A DNA stretch of 64,000 bases from Paenibacillus antri. GTDB lineage: Bacteria > Bacillota > Bacilli > Paenibacillales > YIM-B00363. Every line of letters starts with the position of its first letter. The stretch's first letter is position 1. Below the pieces are notes generated by a model, which saw nothing but the letters and a program-made list of their open reading frames with translations, did no database searches and was not told the origin of the DNA. The stretch covers positions 186,001-250,000 of the forward strand of contig NZ_VCIW01000005.1 in assembly GCF_005765165.1 (NCBI RefSeq), read 5' to 3'. The position numbers and the translations under genes were made by a program. Shown here in pieces: positions 17,101 to 26,779 of this stretch.

Positions 17101-17171
17101 CCGACGGAGCGGCAGCGACCGTGAATAAGTTGGCAGCCTCCGCGGCAAGCGTGACGTTAAGAGAGATTTGA
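14103..17171 (+). CDS. Secreted CuAO_N-domain protein with seven ~125-residue repeats
   Basis: 1022 residues. Start TTG 14103 is preferred: AAGGAG (14088-14093) is 9 bases upstream, while ATG 14094 directly abuts it. A Sec signal peptide ends near AQA (residue 25). Residues about 26-140 form a copper-amine-oxidase-like N-terminal domain with two LVPLR / VVPVR halves, common in Paenibacillus surface proteins. Then come seven tandem repeats of roughly 120-125 residues, each with DGRDLRVSF-, HYRIFVVRS- and YRVFVMSVG-like strands. Repeats 4 and 5 are nearly identical. I do not recognise the repeat; it may be a fibronectin-III-like sandwich. No catalytic motif or cell-wall anchor is seen. Confidence 0.85.
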   Translation: MRKAISALVAIMMTFAVFLPQQAQAASVIRIYIDGALLQTDQNPVIVNGRTLVPLRGIFEALNASVMWDQKTQTVTAFKRGTTVSLTIGDRTATIDQQTTQLDTPAQIINGRTVVPVRFVSEALGEEVTWDPKTQTVIIATSLDEVAAVSNVSVALENLYSDGRDMKISFAPPSDQTDVRHYRIMVVKAEKASSFDLTKAKKVRSSNYTTVSVNNASRSTALSSQSKDVDGELIRANQAYRVFVMTVGSESYALSKSSASIVITGSPAAGAATQVTMSDVSDYGDGRDVLVSFAKAQPDANVSGYRVMIVKSKDASKFTLAVANAVTSDYYVTVSKGNSSTLSAMFGSAARDVSGELIKNGETYTAFVLSLSQNAVASLNRLSAPSNSVTLANAVSVPVITSVADVGNHGDGRDLRVSFKKAADESRISGYRMFVVRSADAGSFTLAEAAKVSSGRHYDVSKTGSDMNVTLPSGMRDVKGNAVTNGVSYRVFAMGVANAPMYSNALSAPSSAITLSSANTVEAATSISVSDVGDANNGQDLRVSFRKASGENNINHYRIFVVKDANANSFHLGTANAITDPSYYTIAYKTGGDLSLQLLTGARDVNGALIQNGVKYRVFVMSVGDGIYWGTNALSSASAAITLTNNSVSPATNVTVNDVNDTGTGQDLRVSFVKAADESRVQHYRIFVVRSGNAGSFTLPTANAISNPELFTVVFKTGGDLSQALSSQARDVNGAYIQNGVSYRVFVLSVGGGSYNGTNALSSASPEITLSNQTAVAAVKNVKAVVKGTNGDPSDIEVSFSMSETEYAVRDYRAIVVPAAAADTYTLADANRAVSNGNYVLIQKLGRDISQRLTATLKDSDGQAIRSGDRYRVFVLATANGNASPALSSPSDDIVSIGQRTVPAPEVQNVAAEQGAGPMNLIVSFTNSNEVGVAHYAVLLVRDSDGGLTESMANGFYSAGNYTRVDRTARSAVLTGASVDVNGAPLAYNTPYKVYVLTIADGAAATVNKLAASAASVTLREI

Positions 17172-17214
17172 AAAATGACGAGGCTGCCGGCTTGACGGCG
17201 GCCTCGCTTCATTT
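17170..17214. terminator. Terminator after the repeat protein
   Basis: A long interrupted stem pairs AAAATGACGAGGC with GCCTCGCTTCATTTT around a GC-rich apex. The flanking A- and T-rich arms would let it act in both directions. Confidence 0.8.
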
Positions 17215-17327
17215 TCGGAAATATTCTGGACTGCCCATTCATACGTTAGGATTAGGAGAAACACGGGACATGACGGGGGTCAATGGATCGTTGGGAACAG
17301 TGAAAATAATTTTCAAAAGAGAAATAG

Positions 17328-17356
17328 TTGATTTTTCTTCTACATAGATTTATAAC
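17328..17356 (+). promoter_or_regulatory. katG promoter
   Basis: TTGATT (17328-17333), 17-bp spacer, TATAAC (17351-17356): a good sigma-A promoter with a start near 17363, about 50 bases before the katG ATG. Confidence 0.75.
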
Positions 17357-17360
17357 TTAG

Positions 17361-19596
<2,236 letters not shown>

Positions 19597-19604
19597 GTGT
19601 ATAA

Positions 19605-19648
19605 CAAAGAGCAGTATGGTTGCCTTCATACTGCTCTTTGCTTTTTTT
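19605..19648 (+). terminator. katG terminator
   Basis: A perfect 14-bp stem (CAAAGAGCAGTATG and complement) with an 8-base loop is followed by seven T. Confidence 0.95.
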
Positions 19649-19677
19649 GCCGGTAATCTATTCATTTCATTAATGTC

Positions 19678-19707
19678 TTGCCAACTCTTTCAAACGACTG
19701 GTATAAT
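19678..19707 (+). promoter_or_regulatory. Promoter of the c-di-GMP-controlled gene
   Basis: TTGCCA (19678-19683), 18-bp spacer and a perfect TATAAT (19702-19707). Transcription should start near 19714, leaving room for the riboswitch in the leader. Confidence 0.8.
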
Positions 19708-19760
19708 CCTCCATAGTTAAATTTACCCAATCCATTGGAATCATAGAAACCGAGTCTATC

Positions 19761-19854
19761 GAATCGAAACAAAGGCAAATCCTTACGAAAGTAGGAGGCG
19801 CAAAGCCACGGGTCTACAGCGGTTCGCCGCCATGACAGCCGGGTTGCTCCATTC
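19761..19854 (+). promoter_or_regulatory. Cyclic-di-GMP-I (GEMM-I) riboswitch
   Basis: The leader holds the GEMM-I core in order: AAAGGCAAATCC, a short stem capped by the GAAA tetraloop, GGCGCAAAGCCACGGGTCT with the tetraloop receptor, a GCGG-TTCG-CCGC stem, then ATGACAGCCGGGTTGC. This class binds cyclic di-GMP (established). It is followed at once by a terminator-like stem, so it probably regulates by termination. The sequence that would form P1 lies in the terminator loop and the CCGGG strand is shared, which suggests that ligand favours read-through; this is inference. Confidence 0.93.
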
Positions 19855-19874
19855 TTCGGGCTCGGATTTTTTTT
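19839..19874 (+). terminator. Riboswitch expression-platform terminator
   Basis: CCGGGTT (19839-19845) can pair, with wobbles, to GGGCTCGG (19858-19865), followed by eight T (19867-19874). It shares bases with the 3' end of the c-di-GMP aptamer, so the two folds exclude each other. Confidence 0.65.
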
Positions 19875-19896
19875 GGGTGAAAAAGGGAAGCGGCAT

Positions 19897-20592
19897 ATGA
19901 GTTATAGAGGTATCATCCTATTTTTAATCCTCTTAGGAGCAATCGGCGTCTTGGCATATTCGCCTCTGTATTCGTCGGACGATCCGTTGTTCAAGGCGTA
20001 TGGGATCGCGTTCTACCTGGTTGGCGGTGCGATTGCCTTGTTCATCATCATGACGGTCGCCGAACGGAAGGCCGAGAAAGCGGGAGCGAAACTGCTCCTC
20101 GCCGCAGGAAGCTTGATCCTCTTAGTCGCGCCTCCCGTCGCCGATTGGGGACAAGCGCGATGGGAGGTGGCCGTTCGGGATCATCAGGAGGTAACGGCCG
20201 ACATGCATTTCCGCGTTCATTACAATGCGCCGGACCAATTTATTCCGCCGATGCGTAATGTCCAGGTAGAGGTGAGGGACAGACATGTGCACCTGGCAAT
20301 GGAATTCGATCCCGTCGCCGACGGCGGTCAAACGGGATCGGAGGAGGACTTTCAGGATAGATTACTGGCATGGCTCAGCCAGGAAATGTACAACTTAAGC
20401 GATTACGCGAAGCTATCGGTTTTGTCGGTTCGCGTAACCTACCTCGATCAAGTGTATGTGCTCGAGGATCTCCCTCTAAAGGACAGTACTGGGAAACCGT
20501 TGAGGGAATCGGACGAGTTCGCCTCCAATCCATCCATTCTGTTAAGCAAAATGAAAGTGCTCCCGCAAGCGGGAGGACCGGAGACACCGTGA
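19897..20592 (+). CDS. Membrane protein of unknown function under c-di-GMP riboswitch control
   Basis: 231 residues starting at ATG 19897 after AAAGGGAAG. Three membrane helices (about residues 4-24, 35-56, 68-84) are followed by a roughly 140-residue soluble domain that would face outside. That domain has alternating beta strands (MHFRVHYNAP, VQVEVRDRHVHLAMEF, LSVRVTYLDQVYVLEDL). I do not recognise the family. Its only clear functional clue is the riboswitch, which ties it to the c-di-GMP-controlled motility/biofilm or envelope programme. The stop codon lies in the loop of the terminator. Confidence 0.8.
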   Translation: MSYRGIILFLILLGAIGVLAYSPLYSSDDPLFKAYGIAFYLVGGAIALFIIMTVAERKAEKAGAKLLLAAGSLILLVAPPVADWGQARWEVAVRDHQEVTADMHFRVHYNAPDQFIPPMRNVQVEVRDRHVHLAMEFDPVADGGQTGSEEDFQDRLLAWLSQEMYNLSDYAKLSVLSVRVTYLDQVYVLEDLPLKDSTGKPLRESDEFASNPSILLSKMKVLPQAGGPETP

Positions 20593-20607
20593 TCGGTGTC
20601 TCTTTTT
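20581..20607 (+). terminator. Terminator overlapping the stop codon
   Basis: GAGACACCG / CGGTGTCTC, a perfect 9-bp stem with the TGA stop inside its 4-base loop, followed by five T. Confidence 0.92.
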
Positions 20608-20643
20608 GTGTATAAAATGTTTTCTTTCCTTTGAAATAGTAGG

Positions 20644-20664
20644 TTGACATAATCACTATTATGT
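20644..20664. promoter_or_regulatory. Island left-end -35-like element and palindrome
   Basis: A perfect TTGACA (20644-20649) overlaps the 7-4-7 palindrome ACATAAT-CACT-ATTATGT (20647-20664). A -10 is not clear (TAGTAT at 20670 has a 20-bp spacer). Two related palindromes lie farther right in the same AT-rich island, before its other genes. The remaining bases to 20819 are AT-rich and hold no gene. Confidence 0.55.
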
Positions 20665-20819
20665 AACCGTAGTATCACTTCTTTTGAAGGGCTATTTTTT
20701 CTATTAAGCCATTGTTATTAGTCATAATGAGGCAAAAAAAAGAAAAAGTAATACTTTGGAAGGAATATGTGGAATAATGTAGAAATTTGTATTACAAAAA
20801 ATGTTTCGGAGGAAACGCA

Positions 20820-23129
20820 ATGGATGAGAAAAAAATCATAAGATTATTAGCGGATTGGGAGCACGCTCTACTGGATTTTAAAGAAACCTTTTACAATCCA
20901 AGTGAGTCAAAGTCAAAAACAGATTTCGTCAAAGATGTTCTGTCTATGGCCAACTCAACTATGACTAAACCGGGTTATATTGTCTGCGGCGTAAAAGTGC
21001 TAATTGATGGTAGGAAAGAAGTTGTAGGTATCCATCAAAACACCTTAGTAGACGACAATAACTGGGTTGGAATCTTAAACCAGTTTGCGAGTCACCCGAT
21101 TGAATTCCGTTTACATAAAATTCAGCTAACCGAATTAAATAAAACCATTGCTGTTATTGAAATATTCGAAGAACAGGTAAGGCCAATCTTCTGTATCAAG
21201 GCTGATGGTGAAAAACTCCAAAAAGGACTCATTTATTTTAGAAACGGATCAAATAATGATTTTGCTAACGACTTAGTTACTGTTGAAAAAATGATACTTG
21301 GTTCTGTAAGAAAAAAGCAAACCCAAGATTCTATATCGGACCCCACATATAACAGGTATTCCAAATTTCCACCCGCGCCTTATTATAACTTCGTTGGTAG
21401 AAGAGATGAGATCAATAAAGTAAAGGAAGAACTGCTTTTACACCATAAAAATTATTTACTCGCACTAAATGGGGATGGGGGGATTGGCAAAACGTCTATT
21501 GCTTATAAAATAGCGGAAGAGCTACTCACCGATGTTGACAATGGAAAGACTGATTTTGATGATGTTATATGGATTAGCGCAAAAGATCAAAGAATTTATT
21601 TCGATCAAAGACTACAGTTAAGTCGTGAATTTAATACCTTGGAGGATTTATATGAGAAAATTCTGCTTGTTTTTTACGATGGGCACTTTATTTCAAAACA
21701 GACATTAGCGCAAAAGGAATCTCTTGTTTCTCAGGCCTTGCAAGATACAAAATTTTTATTTGTCCTTGACAATCTGGAGGTCTTCTCACAGGCAGAAATC
21801 GAGGGAATTAAGACCTTTATTAGTAGAGCGCCTTCTAATCATAAATTTCTACTAACCTCAAGACATGACTTAAGGGTACAGGACGTAGTTACGATTCCTA
21901 GGTTGGACCCTGAAAATACAAAAAATTACATTGAAGACGTTATTCGGGCTTTTGACTTGTTAAATAGTAACGTCCCACAAGAATTAAACGATAGACAGGT
22001 TCAATTTGACGATTTAACAAGCGGAAATCCACTATACATAAAGTTTTTTATTTCTCAAATGAAGAACGGGCGTTCCTTAGATGATATTCTATCTAGAAGA
22101 AACCAGGAGTCGGAAAAAGCGTTAATGGCGTATTGCTTTGATACAACTCTTGCAAATTTAAAAGAAAATGAAAAGAAAATAATGTATTCATTAGCTGTTG
22201 ACAATTCATCTGAGAAACAACAGATATCATTCAACGAGTTGAGATACTTAACATTATTACAATATCAAGAGCTTCATGAATTACTTGATAACTTAACCTC
22301 ACTTTCTATGGTTGAACGTACTTATACTAACGGCAGACTTCTGTATAGCATAAATAATTTACTAGGAGCTTACCTGATTGACGAAAAAAGAATACCAGCT
22401 GCAGAAATTTTAAAAACGAAATTTAGACAACAAAAAATGGTTCATTATAGCAAGACTATAGATGAACCTTATATTACAAATTTCGGACTAGAAGAGGTAA
22501 CTCAACCGAACGAATTAATGTCTTATAATATCCTCATGGAGTTATTAGAGTCCAAAGATAATCTATTAGATAATGATCCATTATTAAGTGAAGCTAGAAT
22601 ATTACACAAGGGTAACTACTTGGTCCCGTTTTTAAAGTATCATAATAAGTTAAGGCACTCAGATCGTTTCCAATTATACACAGATATACATATGGATTTT
22701 TCTGTAGCTGAGCAAGGTGTAAGTACAATAAATGAATTAATAATGCTGCGTTCCTGGAAATACTTCTTATATTTAAATTTAGAAAAATATGATGAGATTA
22801 TTGGAGATATAGAACAAAATCAACTTCCTCAAGTTGAGCACACTTCGTTACTTCTAGTCATTTTAGCAACTGCTAAAAGCTTAAAAGCCAGAGAAGAATA
22901 TTACAAACAGCAGTACAAGAATCACGACGAATTACGGTTCCAAGCAAATGAAATTTACGAAGGACATATGGAATCCTTTGATAAAAAGGCATACTATCGT
23001 TTTATAAAAAGGGGAGTCGTTAGCGAATATAATAAACACAATCGACATTATTCTGACGGGAAGAGAGAGATGGAAATATCAAATTATGTCGGAACCCCTA
23101 GGTTACTAAGGCATTTTGAAATATGCTAA
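20820..23129 (+). CDS. AlbA_2 (Schlafen-like) / STAND-type P-loop NTPase
   Basis: 769 residues from ATG 20820 (GGAGGA at 20808-20813). Residues about 10-150 match the AlbA_2/Schlafen AAA_4 domain (ALLDFKETFYN, DFVKDVLSMANS, GYIVCGVK). Next come an NB-ARC-like FVGRRDEI (191-198), Walker A GDGGIGKTS (218-226), a Walker B FLFVLDNLEVF and an arginine-bearing LLTSRHD, then a long helical C-terminal part. This is the layout of STAND signalling ATPases, many of which sense phage and trigger defence (established for Avs and relatives). Base composition is far AT-richer than the chromosome around it, a sign of transfer. The exact role is unknown. Confidence 0.85.
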   Translation: MDEKKIIRLLADWEHALLDFKETFYNPSESKSKTDFVKDVLSMANSTMTKPGYIVCGVKVLIDGRKEVVGIHQNTLVDDNNWVGILNQFASHPIEFRLHKIQLTELNKTIAVIEIFEEQVRPIFCIKADGEKLQKGLIYFRNGSNNDFANDLVTVEKMILGSVRKKQTQDSISDPTYNRYSKFPPAPYYNFVGRRDEINKVKEELLLHHKNYLLALNGDGGIGKTSIAYKIAEELLTDVDNGKTDFDDVIWISAKDQRIYFDQRLQLSREFNTLEDLYEKILLVFYDGHFISKQTLAQKESLVSQALQDTKFLFVLDNLEVFSQAEIEGIKTFISRAPSNHKFLLTSRHDLRVQDVVTIPRLDPENTKNYIEDVIRAFDLLNSNVPQELNDRQVQFDDLTSGNPLYIKFFISQMKNGRSLDDILSRRNQESEKALMAYCFDTTLANLKENEKKIMYSLAVDNSSEKQQISFNELRYLTLLQYQELHELLDNLTSLSMVERTYTNGRLLYSINNLLGAYLIDEKRIPAAEILKTKFRQQKMVHYSKTIDEPYITNFGLEEVTQPNELMSYNILMELLESKDNLLDNDPLLSEARILHKGNYLVPFLKYHNKLRHSDRFQLYTDIHMDFSVAEQGVSTINELIMLRSWKYFLYLNLEKYDEIIGDIEQNQLPQVEHTSLLLVILATAKSLKAREEYYKQQYKNHDELRFQANEIYEGHMESFDKKAYYRFIKRGVVSEYNKHNRHYSDGKREMEISNYVGTPRLLRHFEIC

Positions 23130-23143
23130 ACCCCCTTTCTTTA

Positions 23144-23205
23144 GTGACGTAATTGTTATTATGAGAACATCCTTTCCCTGACAACGTAGCTGTCAGGGTA
23201 TTATT
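23144..23205 (+). repeat. Island repeat element A (palindrome plus terminator hairpin)
   Basis: The palindrome CGTAAT-N4-ATTATG (23148-23163) is followed by GAGAAC and the hairpin CCCTGACA / TGTCAGGG (23176-23198) with a T-rich tail. Element B at 23909 repeats this order with high identity. The hairpin ends the upstream NTPase transcript. Confidence 0.75.
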
Positions 23206-23278
23206 TTAAAGTATAATTAAACACGTACAGATTATATTTAACAATCTGGATCTATGACTTTAATGAGGGTGACATGAG

Positions 23279-23536
23279 ATGAAAAAATCCCAACCAGGTA
23301 TCATCTTCACTTCCTCGGGTCGTAGTAAACGAAAGGTTGACCTGCGTACCCGTATCGTAAACACAAGAGGTGATAAAGTCCCTTCAAAGATTAGCTCCTG
23401 TCCTAAATTACGTAAAAAGTACATTGCATGTGCCAGTTGCGGAAACAGGTTAAACATGACACTAAAAGAATTTCGAAGCCGCGTTATTGCATGTGGAAGG
23501 TGTAAAAATGGTATATACAAAACTTACAATGCCTAG
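23279..23536 (+). CDS. Small zinc-ribbon protein
   Basis: 85 residues, basic N-terminal half followed by a two-knuckle zinc ribbon: IACASCGN and, about 20 residues later, IACGRCKN. The Cys pairs should bind one zinc. Such mini-ribbons resemble phage Com-like translation regulators or nucleic-acid-binding adaptors, but the family is not certain. ATG 23279 follows GAGGGTGA at 23263-23270. It lies in the AT-rich island, in a pair with the next small gene. Confidence 0.65.
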   Translation: MKKSQPGIIFTSSGRSKRKVDLRTRIVNTRGDKVPSKISSCPKLRKKYIACASCGNRLNMTLKEFRSRVIACGRCKNGIYKTYNA

Positions 23537-23574
23537 TGTAAGTAGCGCAGGATTGCTTGTTAGGGGGAGAAAAT

Positions 23575-23874
23575 GTGAAGATCGTACTAATGACAAAAGA
23601 TACAAAAACAAAACTATTTAAGTTAACACGCAATGACGATAGCATTCTAGTTCTAACTAGGTATGTAGATACTAAACCCGAAGTACAAGCAGAATATCTT
23701 GAATACAAAGCAATCAGATATAACCGGTGGAAAGAACACGGCTCATTTATTAAACTGGTCAATAAATGCTTGAAAACAAACTATTCTGATAAGCGAGGGG
23801 ATCGTAAAGTCTTTCTTGAACATTTGTTCAATGAAAGATACGAAAAATTACTTAGTTCAGCCGGTGTACAATGA
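23575..23874 (+). CDS. Small hypothetical protein of the AT-rich island
   Basis: 99 residues from GTG 23575, which has AGGGGGAGA (23562-23570) at proper spacing; an in-frame TTG at 23557 is less likely. The protein is charged and mostly helical in its second half (KAIRYNRWKEHGSFIKLVNKCLK), with no membrane segment, signal peptide or recognisable motif. It follows the zinc-ribbon gene by 38 bases and is closed by repeat element B, so the two form a small transcription unit. Function unknown. Confidence 0.55.
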   Translation: MKIVLMTKDTKTKLFKLTRNDDSILVLTRYVDTKPEVQAEYLEYKAIRYNRWKEHGSFIKLVNKCLKTNYSDKRGDRKVFLEHLFNERYEKLLSSAGVQ

Positions 23875-23908
23875 GTGACGTTGGAGTTGCACTTGACGAT
23901 AAAAATTG

Positions 23909-23970
23909 GTGACATAATCTTTATTATGAGAACGAATGTTCCCTGACAACATAATGTCAGGGTTTGCTTT
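23909..23970 (+). repeat. Island repeat element B (palindrome plus terminator hairpin)
   Basis: CATAAT-CTTT-ATTATG (23913-23928, perfect 6-4-6), GAGAAC, then CCCTGACA / TGTCAGGG (23941-23962) and a T-rich run. It shares most bases with element A 765 bp upstream. Confidence 0.75.
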
Positions 23971-24018
23971 TATAATTCCTTCTAGGTAACAACAGTTAAG
24001 AAATAAGGTGGGATCCCG

Positions 24019-24378
24019 ATGAATTGGGACAAATTGTTTGCTTGGACCTTCTCGTTGGTCATAGGTTCAATTTTCATGCTCGTAATGAATATGATCTTTT
24101 ATGGTAGCAATTTTTTTCGACAGTACTTGCAGCTTCAATTGCTCTTAATGGGGCACATTTATTCACTACCTACAAGGTGGAGACTATTGAAACTATTAAG
24201 AAAATATTTAAAAGGTAACTTTAGCTTAGTTGGACATTATCCTCAACTTAGTTTTCTCTATAATAAAACAATAATGAGGTACTGCCATGCAACTATGGTC
24301 GATCCAAACAGTGGGTACCTGGGAAGAATTGAAGAATTCCGGAGTGTTGTACGGAAAAAAAGAATATATTATGGATGA
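24019..24378 (+). CDS. Hypothetical small membrane protein
   Basis: 119 residues with one N-terminal membrane helix (about residues 8-28) and a basic, helical remainder. ATG 24019 is preceded by AAGGTGGGA. The last 92 bases overlap, in another frame, the start of the DUF3841-like gene, which is unusual for two intact genes; the C-terminal part may be non-native after a deletion. I recognise no family. The call rests on the ribosome site and the AT-rich codon use shared with its neighbours. Confidence 0.4.
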   Translation: MNWDKLFAWTFSLVIGSIFMLVMNMIFYGSNFFRQYLQLQLLLMGHIYSLPTRWRLLKLLRKYLKGNFSLVGHYPQLSFLYNKTIMRYCHATMVDPNSGYLGRIEEFRSVVRKKRIYYG

Positions 24379-24891
24379 AGACTTCAATGAGGCATATACA
24401 TGGTTAATACAACAAATGGATAAACGGCTAGCTCCTAGACGATACACGGACCAATATCCAGTTTGGGCTTGGTTTCAGTGCTATCACTCTTCTAAGAAGA
24501 GACCTGATCTAAGAAAAAGTGGGCATATCGAAAGTGGGAAAAAGATGTATTGCTTGAAATAGTGGTACCTGACGAACTCGTCTCCAATTTTTCCACCTGG
24601 CATCATGTACTTAACTACTGGTACTTACCCAGTTCCCAAGAGGACTTTGAAACCTTTGATAAGGAAATGAAACAAAAGCTTACCGAAAACAATGTGAAAT
24701 ATGTGGACAGGAAGTTATTAAAGGATCATAACTACCACGATAAAATTAAGAAGAGTTGGGATCTTATATTTGACTTAGATTTCTACTTTTTGTTTGTTAA
24801 CGAACCTAAAGAACAAAGTGCCATTCAAGCTACGTTGTGGGAGATCAAAATAGAGTGGGTTCGTAAAATTACTTTCTTCACTGGTCGTTAA
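24287..24891 (+). pseudogene. DUF3841-like protein gene interrupted by a -1 frameshift
   Basis: Two pieces of one protein lie in different frames. The first (ATG 24287, TGAGGT upstream) has the family-like start QLWSIQTVGTWEELKNSGVL and the motif YPVWAWFQC...RPDLRKSGH, stopping at 24562. The second (from about 24544) continues as DVLLEIVVPDELVSNFSTWHHVLNYWYLP to 24891. The frames join if ribosomes slip back one base, or if one A is restored, in GGGAAAAAG at 24536-24544, giving SGKKDVLLEIV. This could be a true mutation, a sequencing error in a homopolymer, or programmed -1 frameshifting. DUF3841 has no settled function that I know. Confidence 0.72.
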
Positions 24892-24914
24892 GGTAACTCG
24901 ATAGAGTGTTTGGG

Positions 24915-24941
24915 GTAAATAATCCAGGTCTCATTATTTAC
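24915..24941. promoter_or_regulatory. Perfect inverted repeat before the KAP NTPase gene
   Basis: GTAAATAAT-N9-ATTATTTAC, nine perfect base pairs, 27 bases upstream of the KAP gene start. It could be an operator or a leader hairpin; no T-run follows. Confidence 0.5.
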
Positions 24942-24967
24942 ATTATGGGGCTGACTAAGATTAATTA

Positions 24968-26776
24968 ATGTCATTTCAAAAAAAGGGCGTGTCGTATATT
25001 GTTATGGAGTCTCTCGAGAAAACAGTTATTGACTACATCGATAACCAAACAGCAAATTACGCAATATTAATCAATGGTAAATGGGGTTCGGGTAAAACGT
25101 TTTTTTGGAATAAACGACTGTCCAGAGTGATAGAATCAAAAGGTAAAAATGCAATCTACATCTCTTTGTATGGTATAAAATCCATCGAAGAATTACAGAG
25201 AAACCTATTCCTTTCCACAAATCCAGTTCTTAAAAAAAAAGAATCAGCTATAGATTTAAGCACACAATTAGCAAAGATAGCACTTAATACTGCCTCTTTC
25301 TTTGGAAATGCTTTAGATAAGTATGAAATTTCGATTGAACCATTTCTAAATATAAAAGATAATTTCGTTTTGTGTTTTGATGACTTAGAGAGAACATCTC
25401 TGAATTTATCTGAGTTATTTGGTTTTATTAATATACTCGTTGAACATGAATCGATCAAAACAATTTTTATTGCTGCTGAGAATGAGTTAGACCAAAACGA
25501 GGAATATCATAAAATAAAAGAAAAACTTATTGGGAAGACCATCTCTTTTATAGCTGATTCCGACACAATAGTTCATCAACTTATTGCTCCTTATCGTATG
25601 ATTGACGACAATTACTTTAAGTTTTTAGATCAAAATCTAAGGTTTATAAATGAAGTGTTCAATAAAATGGAAGATAGAAATCTTAGAACTCTTAATCATG
25701 CAATAGCTGATTATTTTCTGATTTACAAGAAACTTAGAGATATGGGGCAAGCTTATTTGGATTATTGGGCAAAGAGAATGTTGCACTTCATCTTAGCTCT
25801 AATGTCTGTGGTAAGAGCAGGGAAAGTTAAGAAAGACGAGGCCTTAAAAATTGATTCGGGCAGCTATTTTTTAGCAGGTTTTGAGAACGAGGCGCCAGAA
25901 AAGCCTTTTATTATGCGCTTTGTTAATACTTACTATAAAGGGTTAACTGAAAACTTTACATGGTCACCAACAATCACAGAGTATATATACACTGGTTATC
26001 TAGACAATGAGCGTTTTCTAGAGGAAACGAAGTTAACAGATGAAGGGGAACTTACTCCTGTCAAAAAGCTTACAACTAAATTTGAAGAATTAAGCCAAGA
26101 GGAATTCAGTTCTTGTACCCAGACCGTATTACGCGAAATCAAAGAGGGGATTTACGATATTAATAGTATTCCTCGCATATACTCATTCTTTGAACTTTTC
26201 TCGCAAGAGCGATTAATAGACATGAGAATTCCCACTTTAAAGAGAATTTTTATTCAAGGTATTGACAACTCAATTCGGGTGACAGAACCCAAGATTGAAT
26301 TTGAAATACATTACCACAAAAGATCTGCTTCATCCCAAACATATACGCAGATTCTTGATTATGCTGAAAAAACGTACAAAGAATACAAAGAAAAGCAAAT
26401 TAAAAGTATCGTACACGAGCACCTCAAACGGGCTTCTTATGACCCTGAAGGACTTTTTCTGTTAATTAGGCAAAAAAACAACCCAAAGTATGGGTTGGAC
26501 TATTCCCCTATTTTTAAACATGTCTCAGCAGCTCAATTTGTTCAACTAGTAACTACACTGTCACAGGAAAATCTTATAGCATTGAGATCTTCTATTTTAG
26601 AGCGGTATAACTTTTCCAATATTAAAGATTATTTCGCAGAGGACTTACCAGTGCTTATTAAAGTTAGCACTAAATTGTTCAAAAAGATTAATGGTAAGAA
26701 AATGACGATAAGGAACTACACTATAAAGAAACTTATTGAAGTTATAGAAAATGTTGAGTCCAGGTTAACTAAATAA
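24968..26776 (+). CDS. KAP-family P-loop NTPase
   Basis: 602 residues if translated from ATG 24968. Starts at GTG 24989 or ATG 25004 are possible because no strong ribosome site is visible. Walker A is GKWGSGKTF (37-45) and Walker B is FVLCFDDLERT (133-143), where the double Asp is typical of KAP NTPases. A following IFIAAENEL fits the family's sensor region. The C-terminal 350 residues are helical with no recognised effector and no membrane segment. KAP NTPases occur in phage-defence islands (established for several systems). It is the last gene of the AT-rich island. Confidence 0.82.
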   Translation: MSFQKKGVSYIVMESLEKTVIDYIDNQTANYAILINGKWGSGKTFFWNKRLSRVIESKGKNAIYISLYGIKSIEELQRNLFLSTNPVLKKKESAIDLSTQLAKIALNTASFFGNALDKYEISIEPFLNIKDNFVLCFDDLERTSLNLSELFGFINILVEHESIKTIFIAAENELDQNEEYHKIKEKLIGKTISFIADSDTIVHQLIAPYRMIDDNYFKFLDQNLRFINEVFNKMEDRNLRTLNHAIADYFLIYKKLRDMGQAYLDYWAKRMLHFILALMSVVRAGKVKKDEALKIDSGSYFLAGFENEAPEKPFIMRFVNTYYKGLTENFTWSPTITEYIYTGYLDNERFLEETKLTDEGELTPVKKLTTKFEELSQEEFSSCTQTVLREIKEGIYDINSIPRIYSFFELFSQERLIDMRIPTLKRIFIQGIDNSIRVTEPKIEFEIHYHKRSASSQTYTQILDYAEKTYKEYKEKQIKSIVHEHLKRASYDPEGLFLLIRQKNNPKYGLDYSPIFKHVSAAQFVQLVTTLSQENLIALRSSILERYNFSNIKDYFAEDLPVLIKVSTKLFKKINGKKMTIRNYTIKKLIEVIENVESRLTK

Positions 26777-26779
26777 ACA

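Noticed and set aside
14550-17160. Periodic repeats of about 370 bases that could suggest a repeat array
   Set aside because: They are in frame and encode a tandem protein domain; spacing and divergence do not fit CRISPR or satellite DNA.
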